From contig CAKOXP010000010.1 in assembly GCA_934130175.1 (NCBI GenBank), forward strand, positions 1 to 54,914: a DNA stretch of 54,914 bases. Direction: 5' to 3'. Below the pieces are notes generated by a model that ran no database searches, had not been told where the DNA came from, and was given only the letters and a program-made list of their open reading frames with translations. Positions 25,839-33,862 of this stretch are shown here, in pieces. Made by a program: the position numbers and the translations under genes. This DNA comes from an uncultured Bacilli bacterium. GTDB taxonomy: Bacteria; Bacillota_I; Bacilli_A; RF39; UBA660. Position 1 is the first letter of the stretch. Each line of letters starts with the position of its first letter.

Positions 25839-25952
25839 GTAAGCAAGAAAAATTGCATAAAATAAAAAAGAGGAACATTCAATTCCATAAGTGAATGTCG
25901 CCTCTAGATTAGTAGAATTGACACTCTATCAATGCTTTAGAGTGTCTATTTT
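25839..25952 (+). ncRNA. Putative small antisense/antitoxin RNA
   Basis: Predicted transcript of about 115 nt from the strong promoter at 25804-25832 to the bidirectional terminator at 25920-25954. It has a stem-loop at 25869-25905 (GAGG-A-ACATTCA pairing with TGAATGT-CG-CCTC). No ribosome site or frame is seen. It converges on the minus-strand toxin-like gene and overlaps its 3' end. Its 5' hairpin closely resembles the 5' hairpin of the opposite transcript, allowing trans pairing. The start site is estimated from promoter position. Confidence 0.6.
25869..25905 (+). repeat. Hairpin repeat, antitoxin-RNA copy
   Basis: Begins AGGAACATT (25871) and ends GTGAATGTCGCCT; related in inverted orientation to the element at 26071-26097. 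Confidence 0.7.
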
Positions 25953-25954
25953 TT
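25920..25954. terminator. Bidirectional terminator shared by convergent RNAs
   Basis: Perfect 9-bp stem GACACTCTA/TAGAGTGTC with a nine-base loop. It is followed by T residues on plus and overlaps the end of the minus-strand frame; the minus-side T tract is weak. Confidence 0.7.
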
Positions 25955-26038
25955 TATTGCTAACACCAGTAATGTAGAAAGTAACAAAATGATAGCAATG
26001 AGCTTTAGAACTTTTATTATAAAAGTTTTAGTTTTCAT
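25946..26038 (-). CDS. Small hydrophobic peptide, putative type I toxin
   Basis: A 30-residue frame: basic start MKTKTFIIKVLK, a 15-residue hydrophobic core and a KK end, i.e. one membrane segment flanked by Lys. AAAGGAGGT lies eight bases before ATG, an unusually strong site for so short a frame. It has its own promoter (26104-26132) and a 5' hairpin, and faces a small RNA gene across a shared terminator. The organisation resembles Fst/par-type type I toxin-antitoxin loci, though the Fst sequence motif is absent. Function is inferred from size, topology and arrangement only. Confidence 0.6.
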   Translation of the reverse strand: MKTKTFIIKVLKLIAIILLLSTLLVLAIKK

Positions 26039-26070
26039 TCTTATTTACCTCCTTTCTTTTTCAAGATTGG

Positions 26071-26097
26071 AGGACGACACTCACATTAAATGTTCCT
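26071..26097 (-). repeat. Hairpin repeat, toxin-mRNA copy
   Basis: On the minus strand begins AGGAACATT and ends GTGAGTGTCGTCCT, matching the element at 25869-25905 over both ends. Predicted to be the 5' end of the toxin-like mRNA. Confidence 0.7.
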
Positions 26098-26103
26098 GTT
26101 AAA

Positions 26104-26132
26104 ATTATATAATAAGTAAATTTATAAGACAA
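26104..26132 (-). promoter_or_regulatory. Promoter of the toxin-like gene
   Basis: Minus strand TTGTCT-N17-TATAAT; the transcript would start about 26097, giving a leader of about 60 nt. Confidence 0.7.
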
Positions 26133-26194
26133 TCGAACAAATGAAAAATTTAAGATTTCTAGTAATTTAATTTACTACATAGCTTTTCGTTTTA

Positions 26195-26223
26195 TAGACA
26201 AATCATTTAATTTATTATATAAT
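26195..26223 (+). promoter_or_regulatory. Promoter of gdpP-like gene and rplI-dnaB
   Basis: TAGACA-N17-TATAAT, 31 bases before the next gene. Confidence 0.7.
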
Positions 26224-26254
26224 TATGTTGGGGGATTTCCTGTAGGAGGATGTC

Positions 26255-27244
26255 ATGGAAATATTAAAAAATAAAAGAATATTAAACAAAAAAATTAAAA
26301 ATGCAAATAAAATATTTATAATGGCCCACAAAAATTTAGATTTAGATGCTTTAGGTAGTTCTATTGGGATGTATAAAATCTTAAAATCAAGAAAAAAAGA
26401 TTGTTATTTAGTTATAGATGACAAGACTCATGAATTAGGTGTTGAAAAAATTCTAAAAGAACTTGATGGTTGCTTAGATGTTATTACAAGTGACAAAATT
26501 GAAGCAAATCTTTCTAAAAATATGAAAAAAAATTTATTGTTAATTTTAGATACAAATAAAAAAGATTTAGTCCAAAGTGAAACAGCTTTAAAACTTATAC
26601 CTAATAAAGTTGTAATTGATCATCATGGAGTAGGAAAAAACACTATTAAAGATGTTTTCATAATACGTGATGATAATACATCATCTACATGTGAAATGAT
26701 AACAAATTTAATAGAAAACTATGAAATTGAATTAGATCCTTATTTTGCAACTATAATTTTATCAGGAATAGTTTTAGACACAAATAATTTCACTTTAAAA
26801 ACAACTGCAGAAACTTACTATGCAGCATATTATCTATCAAGTCTAGGTGCTTCAGCAAAAAAAGTTCAGTATTTACTAAAACAAGATATCTTAGAATATA
26901 CAGAAAGACAAAAACTATTAACGAGACTTGAAGTAATTGATGACAAAATTGCTTTTACAAAAGCTACTTCATCAACAATTTATCGTCGTGAAGATTTAGC
27001 AAAAATTGCTGATACTTTATTATTCTTTAATAATATAGAATCATCATTTGTAATTGGTAAACTTGATCGAGATACAGTAGGAGTAAGTGCTAGAAGTTTA
27101 GGTAATTATAATATCTCTAAAATATTAGAAAAACTTGGTGGAGGCGGAGATGAATACAATGGTGCTTGTGTATTCAAAAAGAAAAGCATTAGCCAAGTGG
27201 AGAAGTTAATTAAAGAACAAATAAAAAAACAAGAAGGTGAATAG
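26255..27244 (+). CDS. DHH/DHHA1 phosphoesterase, GdpP catalytic-half homologue
   Basis: DHH motifs are AHKNLDLDALGS (H25, D29, D31) and VIDHHGVG (about 118-125); the C-terminal DHHA1 domain ends with GGGGDEYNGA. Position before rplI and dnaB is where Firmicutes carry gdpP (yybT), a c-di-AMP phosphodiesterase. Unlike GdpP (about 650 aa) this 329-residue protein has no membrane segments, PAS or GGDEF domain; it is the soluble catalytic part alone. It may degrade c-di-AMP, pApA or another nanoRNA. AGGAGG precedes ATG. Confidence 0.85.
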   Translation: MEILKNKRILNKKIKNANKIFIMAHKNLDLDALGSSIGMYKILKSRKKDCYLVIDDKTHELGVEKILKELDGCLDVITSDKIEANLSKNMKKNLLLILDTNKKDLVQSETALKLIPNKVVIDHHGVGKNTIKDVFIIRDDNTSSTCEMITNLIENYEIELDPYFATIILSGIVLDTNNFTLKTTAETYYAAYYLSSLGASAKKVQYLLKQDILEYTERQKLLTRLEVIDDKIAFTKATSSTIYRREDLAKIADTLLFFNNIESSFVIGKLDRDTVGVSARSLGNYNISKILEKLGGGGDEYNGACVFKKKSISQVEKLIKEQIKKQEGE

Positions 27245-27245
27245 G

Positions 27246-27686
27246 ATGCAAGTTATATTTGTAAAAGACTTAAGAAAACAAGGAAAAAAAGGTGAAATCA
27301 AAAACGTAAAAGATGGTTATGCTCAAAATTTTCTAATTAAAAACGGTTATGCTATTCCTGTAAATGATCATAATTTAAATGAGTTAAAAAATCAAAATAA
27401 GAAACAAGAATTAGAAGATAAAAAAAATAAGGAAGAAGCTACAAAATTAAAAGAAAAGTTAGAAAATTTAAAACTTGAATTTAAAGTTAAAACAGGAGCT
27501 AATGATAAAGTCTTTGGTAGTATTAGTCCAAAACAAATTAAAGAATCTATTGACGAAAAAGGATTTAAAATCGATAAAAAACAAATAGAAATGGACGAAT
27601 CTATTTCTAGTCTAGGTGTTCATAATGTAAAAATAAATCTTTATGGACCTATATTTGCCAAAGTAAAAATTCATGTTGTAAAGTAG
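27246..27686 (+). CDS. rplI: 50S ribosomal protein L9
   Basis: 146 residues; N-terminal domain MQVIFVKDLRKQGKKGEIKNVKDGYAQNFLI is the L9 signature, followed by a long charged connecting helix and the C-terminal domain with GSISPKQIKESI. The ATG at 27246 is chosen over an in-frame GTG at 27237 that is part of the GAAGGTG ribosome site. Starts one base after the preceding stop. Confidence 0.97.
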   Translation: MQVIFVKDLRKQGKKGEIKNVKDGYAQNFLIKNGYAIPVNDHNLNELKNQNKKQELEDKKNKEEATKLKEKLENLKLEFKVKTGANDKVFGSISPKQIKESIDEKGFKIDKKQIEMDESISSLGVHNVKINLYGPIFAKVKIHVVK

Positions 27687-27696
27687 AGGTGGTATT

Positions 27697-29052
27697 ATGG
27701 CACTAAAAACAATGCCTAATAATATAGAAGCAGAAGAGTCAGTACTTGGAGCTTGTTTTCTTTCAAAATATGCTCTAGAAAAGGCTTGTGAATCTTTAAC
27801 AGAAGATTCTTTTTATAATGAAAAGAATGCAAAAATATTTGCTTCTATGGCATCATTATTAGATGCTAAAACACCGATTGATATAACAACAGTAACAACA
27901 GATTTAAAGAATAAAAAAATATTAAGTGAAGTTGGTGGAGTAGAATATCTAACAGAAATCTTAAACTTTGTTCCAACTGCTACTAATATTGATTATTATA
28001 TAAAAAGTGTTGAAGATACAGCTGTTCTTAGAAGACTAATTGAAACAGCAACAGATATTGCTAGCAAAGGTTATGATACAGAAGAAGATGTTAATGAAAC
28101 TTTAGATAATGCTGAAAAAAGAATCCTTGGAATTGTTAAGACAAGAAAATCATCTGAATTTAAATCAATTAAAGAAGTATTAATTAAAACAGAATCTGAT
28201 TTAGAGCGTCTTGCTGAAACAAAAGGAGAGATTACAGGGCTTGCAACTGGATGGTATGACTTTGATAAATTGACAGCTGGTCTTCATGAAAATGAATTTA
28301 TAATTATAGCAGCACGTCCTGCTATGGGAAAAACTGCTTTTGCCTTAAATATGGCTACTCATATTGCTATGAATAATAAAAAATCAGTTGCTTTATTCAA
28401 CCTAGAAATGGGTGCTGAACAATTGGCACTACGTATCTTATCTTCTCTAGGGCAAGTAGATGGTTACAAATTAAGAACAGGAAATTTACTTAATGAAGAT
28501 TGGAAAAGATTAAATGAAGCAACATCACAACTTAGCGATACTAACCTTTTTATAGATGATACCCCAGGTATTACCATAGGTGAAATTAGAGCTAAGTGTA
28601 GAAGACTTGCTAGTAGTGATAAAGGACTTGGCTTAGTCATAATTGATTACTTACAGTTGATTTCTGGAGGTAAAAATTATGGAGCTAACCGTCAACAAGA
28701 AGTTTCTGATATTTCAAGAAGTTTAAAAACATTAGCTATGGAACTACATGTACCAGTTATAGCTTTAGCACAACTTTCTCGTAGTGTTGAAGCTCGTGAA
28801 GACAAACGTCCAATTATGAGTGATTTACGTGAATCAGGTTCAATTGAACAAGATGCTGATATTGTTTCATTCTTATATCGTGATGACTATTACAATAAAG
28901 AAGCAAGAAGAGAAGATGATAACAGTATCAGTGAGTTAATAATCGCAAAACATCGTAATGGACCTACTGCTACAATAGAATTATTATTTAAAAAGAATAC
29001 TTCAACATTTTTAAGTTTAAGGAAAGATGGGGTGCCTAATAATAATGGATAA
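27697..29052 (+). CDS. dnaB: Replicative DNA helicase DnaB
   Basis: Hexameric fork helicase (named DnaC in B. subtilis). The N-terminal DnaB domain (about 1-110, NIEAEESVLGACFLS) is followed by the RecA-like domain with Walker A ARPAMGKTAF (about 207-216), Walker B LVIIDYLQLI, and SDLRESGSIEQDADIV. 451 residues, normal. It overlaps the next gene by 8 bases. Confidence 0.97.
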   Translation: MALKTMPNNIEAEESVLGACFLSKYALEKACESLTEDSFYNEKNAKIFASMASLLDAKTPIDITTVTTDLKNKKILSEVGGVEYLTEILNFVPTATNIDYYIKSVEDTAVLRRLIETATDIASKGYDTEEDVNETLDNAEKRILGIVKTRKSSEFKSIKEVLIKTESDLERLAETKGEITGLATGWYDFDKLTAGLHENEFIIIAARPAMGKTAFALNMATHIAMNNKKSVALFNLEMGAEQLALRILSSLGQVDGYKLRTGNLLNEDWKRLNEATSQLSDTNLFIDDTPGITIGEIRAKCRRLASSDKGLGLVIIDYLQLISGGKNYGANRQQEVSDISRSLKTLAMELHVPVIALAQLSRSVEAREDKRPIMSDLRESGSIEQDADIVSFLYRDDYYNKEARREDDNSISELIIAKHRNGPTATIELLFKKNTSTFLSLRKDGVPNNNG

Positions 29053-30541
29053 TAGATCAATAGTCTTTGTAATAGCCGCAATACTTCTAAGCCTCGGCTT
29101 AGTAATGTGTACAACAGCTAATACAAATAAAGAACCTCAGGAGGTTTATAGAGTTTATTTAAAAGGAAAATCACTAGGTTTAATTGAATCAAAAAAATCA
29201 TTAGAACAATATATCGATAAAGAACAAGCAAGTATTAAGAAAAAATATAAAGTAGATAAAGTATATATTCCAGAGGATTTAGATATTGAAAAAGAAATAA
29301 CTTATAATGAAAAAATTTTATCAACAAAACAAATATATACAAAGATAAAAGATATTTCTCCATTTACTATTGATGGATATACAACAACAATTAAAGGACT
29401 AACAAAAACAAATAGTGAAGGAAAAAAAATTAAAGCTAAAGATGTAGTTATCTATACTTTAAAGAAAAATATTTCAACTAAGGCAATAACATCTACCGCA
29501 GAATCATTTATTACTAAAGAACGATATGACAGTTATAAGAAAGATACTCAAAAAGAGATTAAAGAAACAGGTAGTATTATTGAAAATATTTATATAAAAA
29601 ATAAAATAAGTATTAAGAAAAATAGAATTCCAGTTAATCAAAAAATCTATGAAGAAAGTGAAGAATTAACTAAATATTTACTATTTGGAACTACTGATGA
29701 ACAACAAAAATATACCGTTCAAGATGGAGATACTATAGAAGATGTTGCTTTCAATAATAAGATATCTACAGAAGAATTTTTGATTGCAAATACACAATTT
29801 AAAGATAAAAATAGTTTATTATTTCCAGGTCAAGTAGTAACACTTGGTATCATGCATCCTCAATTTGATGTAGTAGAAGAAGATCATACAGTATCTGATG
29901 TTGATGTTAATTATGAAACAGAAACAAAATATGATAATTCTAAAAGTACTAGCTATTCTAATGTAGAACAAGCTGGTGTAAAAGGTAAAAATAGAGTTAC
30001 TCAAAAAATTCAGAAGGTTAATGGTGAAACTACCAACATTGTTACAGTTAATACAGAACAATTAAAAGCCCCAGTAAAAGAAATTGTTGTCAAAGGTGGC
30101 AGACAAAATTCTTATGGATATGATGGTCCAGGATATGGTGGAGTTGTCGCAACACGTGGAGAATGGGGATGGCCAGCTACATGTAACTCAGTATCATCAC
30201 CATTTGGTTATCGTTGGGGAGTTTTACATGATGGAACAGATATTGCTGGTTGTGGATATGGATCAAATATCTTTGCGGCACAATCTGGTACAGTTGTAAA
30301 AGTATCTTATAAATATGATAATGGTAAATATATTATTATAAATCATAATAATGGTTACTATAGTTTATATGCTCACTTAGCAGGTTTTTCCGTAAGTGAA
30401 GGTCAAACTGTAACCAAAGGTCAAGTTATTGGTACAATGGGAAGAACAGGATTTGCAACAGGTGTTCACTTACACTTTGCAATATGGCGTGGTTATCCAT
30501 ATTATGGTGGAAGAGTTCACAACGCTATGAGTTTTTATTAA
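29045..30541 (+). CDS. Cell-wall M23 metallopeptidase with LysM and G5 domains
   Basis: Secreted or membrane-anchored peptidoglycan endopeptidase. One hydrophobic N-terminal segment (about 5-22) is followed by a LysM domain (about 220-268, YTVQDGDTIEDVAFNNKIS), a G5 domain (about 280-355) and a C-terminal M23 domain with HDGTDIAG (H near 395) and HLHFAIW (near 474), the zinc ligands and catalytic His, all present. 498 residues. The start ATG overlaps the end of dnaB. Likely acts in wall remodelling during growth or division. The two-component genes walRK that precede walJ in Bacillus are not here. Confidence 0.88.
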   Translation: MDNRSIVFVIAAILLSLGLVMCTTANTNKEPQEVYRVYLKGKSLGLIESKKSLEQYIDKEQASIKKKYKVDKVYIPEDLDIEKEITYNEKILSTKQIYTKIKDISPFTIDGYTTTIKGLTKTNSEGKKIKAKDVVIYTLKKNISTKAITSTAESFITKERYDSYKKDTQKEIKETGSIIENIYIKNKISIKKNRIPVNQKIYEESEELTKYLLFGTTDEQQKYTVQDGDTIEDVAFNNKISTEEFLIANTQFKDKNSLLFPGQVVTLGIMHPQFDVVEEDHTVSDVDVNYETETKYDNSKSTSYSNVEQAGVKGKNRVTQKIQKVNGETTNIVTVNTEQLKAPVKEIVVKGGRQNSYGYDGPGYGGVVATRGEWGWPATCNSVSSPFGYRWGVLHDGTDIAGCGYGSNIFAAQSGTVVKVSYKYDNGKYIIINHNNGYYSLYAHLAGFSVSEGQTVTKGQVIGTMGRTGFATGVHLHFAIWRGYPYYGGRVHNAMSFY

Positions 30542-30542
30542 A

Positions 30543-31295
30543 ATGAAAGTTCAAGTTTTAGCGAGTGGTTCCAAAGGAAACTCAAGTATAGTTCTTTGTG
30601 ATAATACAAGACTAATAATAGATATAGGATTATCCTATCTAACAGTAAAAAGAATGCTAGAGGAAAAATCTCTAGCATTCGAAGATTTTGCTGGAATATT
30701 AATAACCCATTCCCATAGTGACCATATAAAAGGTCTTAAAGCCTTAATTAATCATACTAAACTTCAAGTATATATACCTAAAAAAATGTATGTTGATTTA
30801 GAAAATATTGTACCAATAGATAGATGCAATTTTATAGAAGATGATTTTAATATAAATGATGTTAATATAGAACTAATTCATACTTCACATGATACAACTT
30901 TTTCAGTAGGATATATTATTACTTATAATGATAAAAGTCTAGTTTACGTAACTGATACTGGTTATATTAATAGAAAATATCTTCAAAAAATGGTTAATAA
31001 GAATATTTATATAATAGAAAGTAATCACGATGAAGCAATGTTAATGGACGGACCTTATCCTAGATTCTTAAAAGAAAGAGTTATTAGTGACAAAGGCCAT
31101 TTATCTAATAAAACAACAGCTAAATATTTAAAAGCTGCTGTTGGCGATAAAACAAAATATATAGTTTTAGCTCACATCAGTGAAAAAAATAACACGGAAG
31201 AATTAGCCTACAGTGAAACAAGAAAATTAATAGATGACAAAATTGAAGTTATCGTAGCTAAACAAGATGAAGAATTAACCGTTCTAGAGGTGTAA
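30543..31295 (+). CDS. walJ: MBL-fold metallohydrolase WalJ (YycJ/VicX)
   Basis: Metallo-beta-lactamase fold with THSHSDHIKG (about 54-63) and further ligands TSHDT and VTDTGY; ends LAHISEKNNTEELAYSE. 250 residues as in YycJ, which in other Firmicutes links wall homeostasis and DNA replication. Starts two bases after the M23 gene and is followed at once by rlmH, the normal Bacilli order. Confidence 0.9.
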   Translation: MKVQVLASGSKGNSSIVLCDNTRLIIDIGLSYLTVKRMLEEKSLAFEDFAGILITHSHSDHIKGLKALINHTKLQVYIPKKMYVDLENIVPIDRCNFIEDDFNINDVNIELIHTSHDTTFSVGYIITYNDKSLVYVTDTGYINRKYLQKMVNKNIYIIESNHDEAMLMDGPYPRFLKERVISDKGHLSNKTTAKYLKAAVGDKTKYIVLAHISEKNNTEELAYSETRKLIDDKIEVIVAKQDEELTVLEV

Positions 31296-31297
31296 AT

Positions 31298-31753
31298 ATG
31301 ATAAAGATAATTTGTGTTGGAAAAGTTAAAGAAAAATATTTAAGAGATGCCATAGATGAGTATACAAAAAGAATATCAAAGTATACTAAATTAAACCTTA
31401 TAGAAGTAAAAGACTATGATTATGATGATATTAATAAAGTTTTAATTTCAGAAAAGGAACAAATAGAAAAATATATTGATTCTAAAGATTATTTAATAAC
31501 CTTAGAAATAGAAGGAAAACAAATATCATCAGAACAGTTAGCAAGAAAGTTAGATGAAACCTTAACAATTAACAGTAACATTACTTTTGTAATAGGTGGT
31601 AGTTATGGTATAGATAAAAGTATAAAAGCTAGGGCTAATTATCATCTTTCATTTTCAACATTAACTTTCCCTCATCAATTATTTAGAGTATTACTTCTAG
31701 AACAAATATATCGAAGTTATAAAATAAATAATAATGAGAGTTATCATAAGTAG
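31298..31753 (+). CDS. rlmH: 23S rRNA (pseudouridine1915-N3)-methyltransferase RlmH
   Basis: Small SPOUT methyltransferase that binds as a homodimer to assembled 70S ribosomes. MIKIICVGKVKEKYL at the start, FVIGGSYGID for SAM binding and FPHQLFRVLLLEQIYRSYKI with NNESYHK at the end are all family hallmarks. 151 residues, close to the usual 159. GAGGTGTAA site; follows walJ by two bases. Confidence 0.97.
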   Translation: MIKIICVGKVKEKYLRDAIDEYTKRISKYTKLNLIEVKDYDYDDINKVLISEKEQIEKYIDSKDYLITLEIEGKQISSEQLARKLDETLTINSNITFVIGGSYGIDKSIKARANYHLSFSTLTFPHQLFRVLLLEQIYRSYKINNNESYHK

Positions 31754-31764
31754 AGGTGATATAC

Positions 31765-32430
31765 GTGATAGGAAATGATTGGGACTTATATTTAGAAGAA
31801 GAATATAATAAAGATTATTTTAAAAAATTAATAGAATTTATTGATAAAGAATATAGTGAAAAAACGATTTATCCAAAAAAATGTGAAATTTTTAATGCTT
31901 TTAGACATACAAGCTATAAAGATACTAAAGTAGTAATTTTAGGACAAGATCCATATCATGGAGTAAATCAGGCTGAAGGTCTTTCCTTTTCGGTAAAAAA
32001 TTGCGTAAGAAAACCCCCTTCACTTCAAAATATTTTCAAAGAAATGGAAAGTGATTTAGGTATACCTTTTCCTACATCAAATTCTTTAATTCCTTGGGCA
32101 GAAGAAGGAGTTTTACTTTTAAATACAGTCTTAACAGTTCAAGAATCTCATCCTGCTTCTCATAAAGATATAGGATGGGAACAATTTACTGATGAAGTAA
32201 TAAAAAAACTTAATGAAAAAGAAACCCCAGTTGTATTTATATTATGGGGTAATTTTGCTAGAAACAAAAAGAAATTAATAACAAATCCTAACCATTATGT
32301 TATAGAATCTGCTCATCCATCTCCATTTTCTGCATATAATGGTTTCTTTGGTAGTAGACCATTTTCCAAAACTAATGCATTTTTAAAGAGTAAAGGTCTA
32401 AAGGAAATAGATTGGCGTGTTGAAAAATAA
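31765..32430 (+). CDS. ung: Uracil-DNA glycosylase, family 1
   Basis: Removes uracil from DNA. Motifs: GQDPYHG (catalytic Asp), NTVLTVQESHPASH, and HPSPFSA (catalytic His). About 221 residues. An in-frame GTG at 31756 lies inside the AGAGGTGAT ribosome site; the GTG at 31765 is the likelier start. Short gap to rlmH implies cotranscription. Confidence 0.95.
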   Translation: MIGNDWDLYLEEEYNKDYFKKLIEFIDKEYSEKTIYPKKCEIFNAFRHTSYKDTKVVILGQDPYHGVNQAEGLSFSVKNCVRKPPSLQNIFKEMESDLGIPFPTSNSLIPWAEEGVLLLNTVLTVQESHPASHKDIGWEQFTDEVIKKLNEKETPVVFILWGNFARNKKKLITNPNHYVIESAHPSPFSAYNGFFGSRPFSKTNAFLKSKGLKEIDWRVEK

Positions 32431-32527
32431 GAATTTGTAAATGTATTGTAAATTAGAAAAACATCACTTGCTATTTTTACCTGATTGTTAATATATGTGA
32501 TATACTTCAATTATGAAAGGAGAAAGA

Positions 32528-33220
32528 ATGAAGGAAGAACGAAGAAAAAATCTAAATATAGTAGTAATAATAATACTTTTTATGGTTATATTAGGATTAG
32601 TTGGATATATTTGTTATGATAAAGGATTATTTTTTAAATCAGATAATAAAATTAGCTCAAAAACTGTAGAAAATAAGAGCAATGAAGTAAAAAATGAAGA
32701 GACATCAACACATAACTTTCATAATTATGTTATAGATTCTAAAAATTGTATTAATTGCACTAATAGTAATAGTGGTATAGACTACTCAATAAATGATGGT
32801 CGTCATATAGAGGAAGTAACTGCTAAATTTTATTCAAATAGCAATAAAAAAGCAGAAATTTATATTGATATAGATTCATATAATAAAAAAGCAGGAACGA
32901 GTTATAAATTAAATTCTAATCAATTTGATTATGGTTTCAATCAGTCTATTAGTGATATTATGATATATAATATTGGACAAGAAGAGCTATGTCCAGTTGT
33001 CGTATTCTTAAAAGAGGATGGTACCATAGAGTATGTTGATGTATATGAACAATTAGGTGAAGGAAGCCTAGGAAGCTCAAAAGTTTTAGATAATGTAAAA
33101 GATATTAATAAACTATACTCAGTTTCTGTATGTAATAAAGATATGTGCAATTCTAGCACAATTCTAGCTCAAAAATCTGATGGAACTTTTTATGATTTAC
33201 AGAATGAAATTAATAAATAA
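32528..33220 (+). CDS. Membrane-anchored protein of unknown function
   Basis: Not recognised. A 230-residue protein with one N-terminal membrane segment (about 10-32, VVIIILFMVILGLVGYICY) after a KEERRKN stretch, so the rest should be outside. The outer part has a Lys/Asn/Glu/Ser linker and a compact domain with Cys in pairs (CINC near 73-76, and VCNKDMC near 204-210), which might form disulfides. GAAAGGAG precedes the ATG at 32528; a TATACT element (32500-32505) is nearby. Terminator shared with lemA on the other strand. Confidence 0.7.
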   Translation: MKEERRKNLNIVVIIILFMVILGLVGYICYDKGLFFKSDNKISSKTVENKSNEVKNEETSTHNFHNYVIDSKNCINCTNSNSGIDYSINDGRHIEEVTAKFYSNSNKKAEIYIDIDSYNKKAGTSYKLNSNQFDYGFNQSISDIMIYNIGQEELCPVVVFLKEDGTIEYVDVYEQLGEGSLGSSKVLDNVKDINKLYSVSVCNKDMCNSSTILAQKSDGTFYDLQNEINK

Positions 33221-33247
33221 AAAACTGATATCAATTTATCAGTTTTT
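33220..33247. terminator. Bidirectional terminator between the anchored-protein gene and lemA
   Basis: AAAAACTGATA/TATCAGTTTTT stem with A and T runs on both sides, between convergent genes. Confidence 0.85.
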
Positions 33248-33799
33248 ATTTTTCTTTTTTGAATCTTTCTCTTCTTTTAAGATTTCAAACATTTCTCTTT
33301 TTTCATGTGAGTAAAATTCTTTTTGTTTATAACCAAATAATAAACGAATTATATTAGATGGAAAAGCAAGAATTAAATGATTATAATTAACAACAGTATT
33401 ATTGTAAAATTTTATTGTTCCAATAAGTTCAACTTCGTTATCATTATATTCTTCTAAAACTTTGTTTAAAGCTTCACTCTTATATAACTTGTCATTATCA
33501 TCGATCGTTTTAAATAATTTCTTAGAAATATCAGCTAGTTGATTATTAAATTCAAAGTGGTTAATATCATCTTTATTAATATTATCAACCTCAGGTAGAT
33601 ATTCCTTCATTTTTAACTCATCCTTAATAATAGGAATACATCTTTTTATAAGTTCTAATTTCTTATCTAAATAAATTTCTATGTTAGCTTCAGCTTCCTT
33701 TGTTTTAATAATATTATATTGAAATCTATTATAATAAATAACAATTATCAGTAAAATTAAAGCTATAAGAGTAATACTTCCTACAATGATATAAAACAT
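33239..33799 (-). CDS. LemA family protein
   Basis: N-terminal membrane segment (about 5-22) followed by the LemA pattern: YNIIKTKEAEANIEIYLDKKLELI and near the end FYNNTVVNYNHLILAFPSNIIRLLFGYKQKEFY. LemA proteins are of unclear function, with an outward N-terminus and a cytoplasmic helical bundle. 186 residues. Two ATGs nine bases apart; the inner one (33799) is better spaced from AGGGG. Encoded downstream of the class A PBP on the minus strand. Confidence 0.85.
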   Translation of the reverse strand: MFYIIVGSITLIALILLIIVIYYNRFQYNIIKTKEAEANIEIYLDKKLELIKRCIPIIKDELKMKEYLPEVDNINKDDINHFEFNNQLADISKKLFKTIDDNDKLYKSEALNKVLEEYNDNEVELIGTIKFYNNTVVNYNHLILAFPSNIIRLLFGYKQKEFYSHEKREMFEILKEEKDSKKKNKN

Positions 33800-33862
33800 A
33801 TTTATCATCCCCTATTAATAAATTAATTATATCAAATTATAGGAAAACAAACAATTATTATT

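Noticed and set aside
25800..26135. Riboswitch or T-box upstream of the gdpP-like gene
   Set aside because: The structured elements lie between two convergent promoters with a shared terminator, and the gdpP-like gene has its own promoter further downstream.
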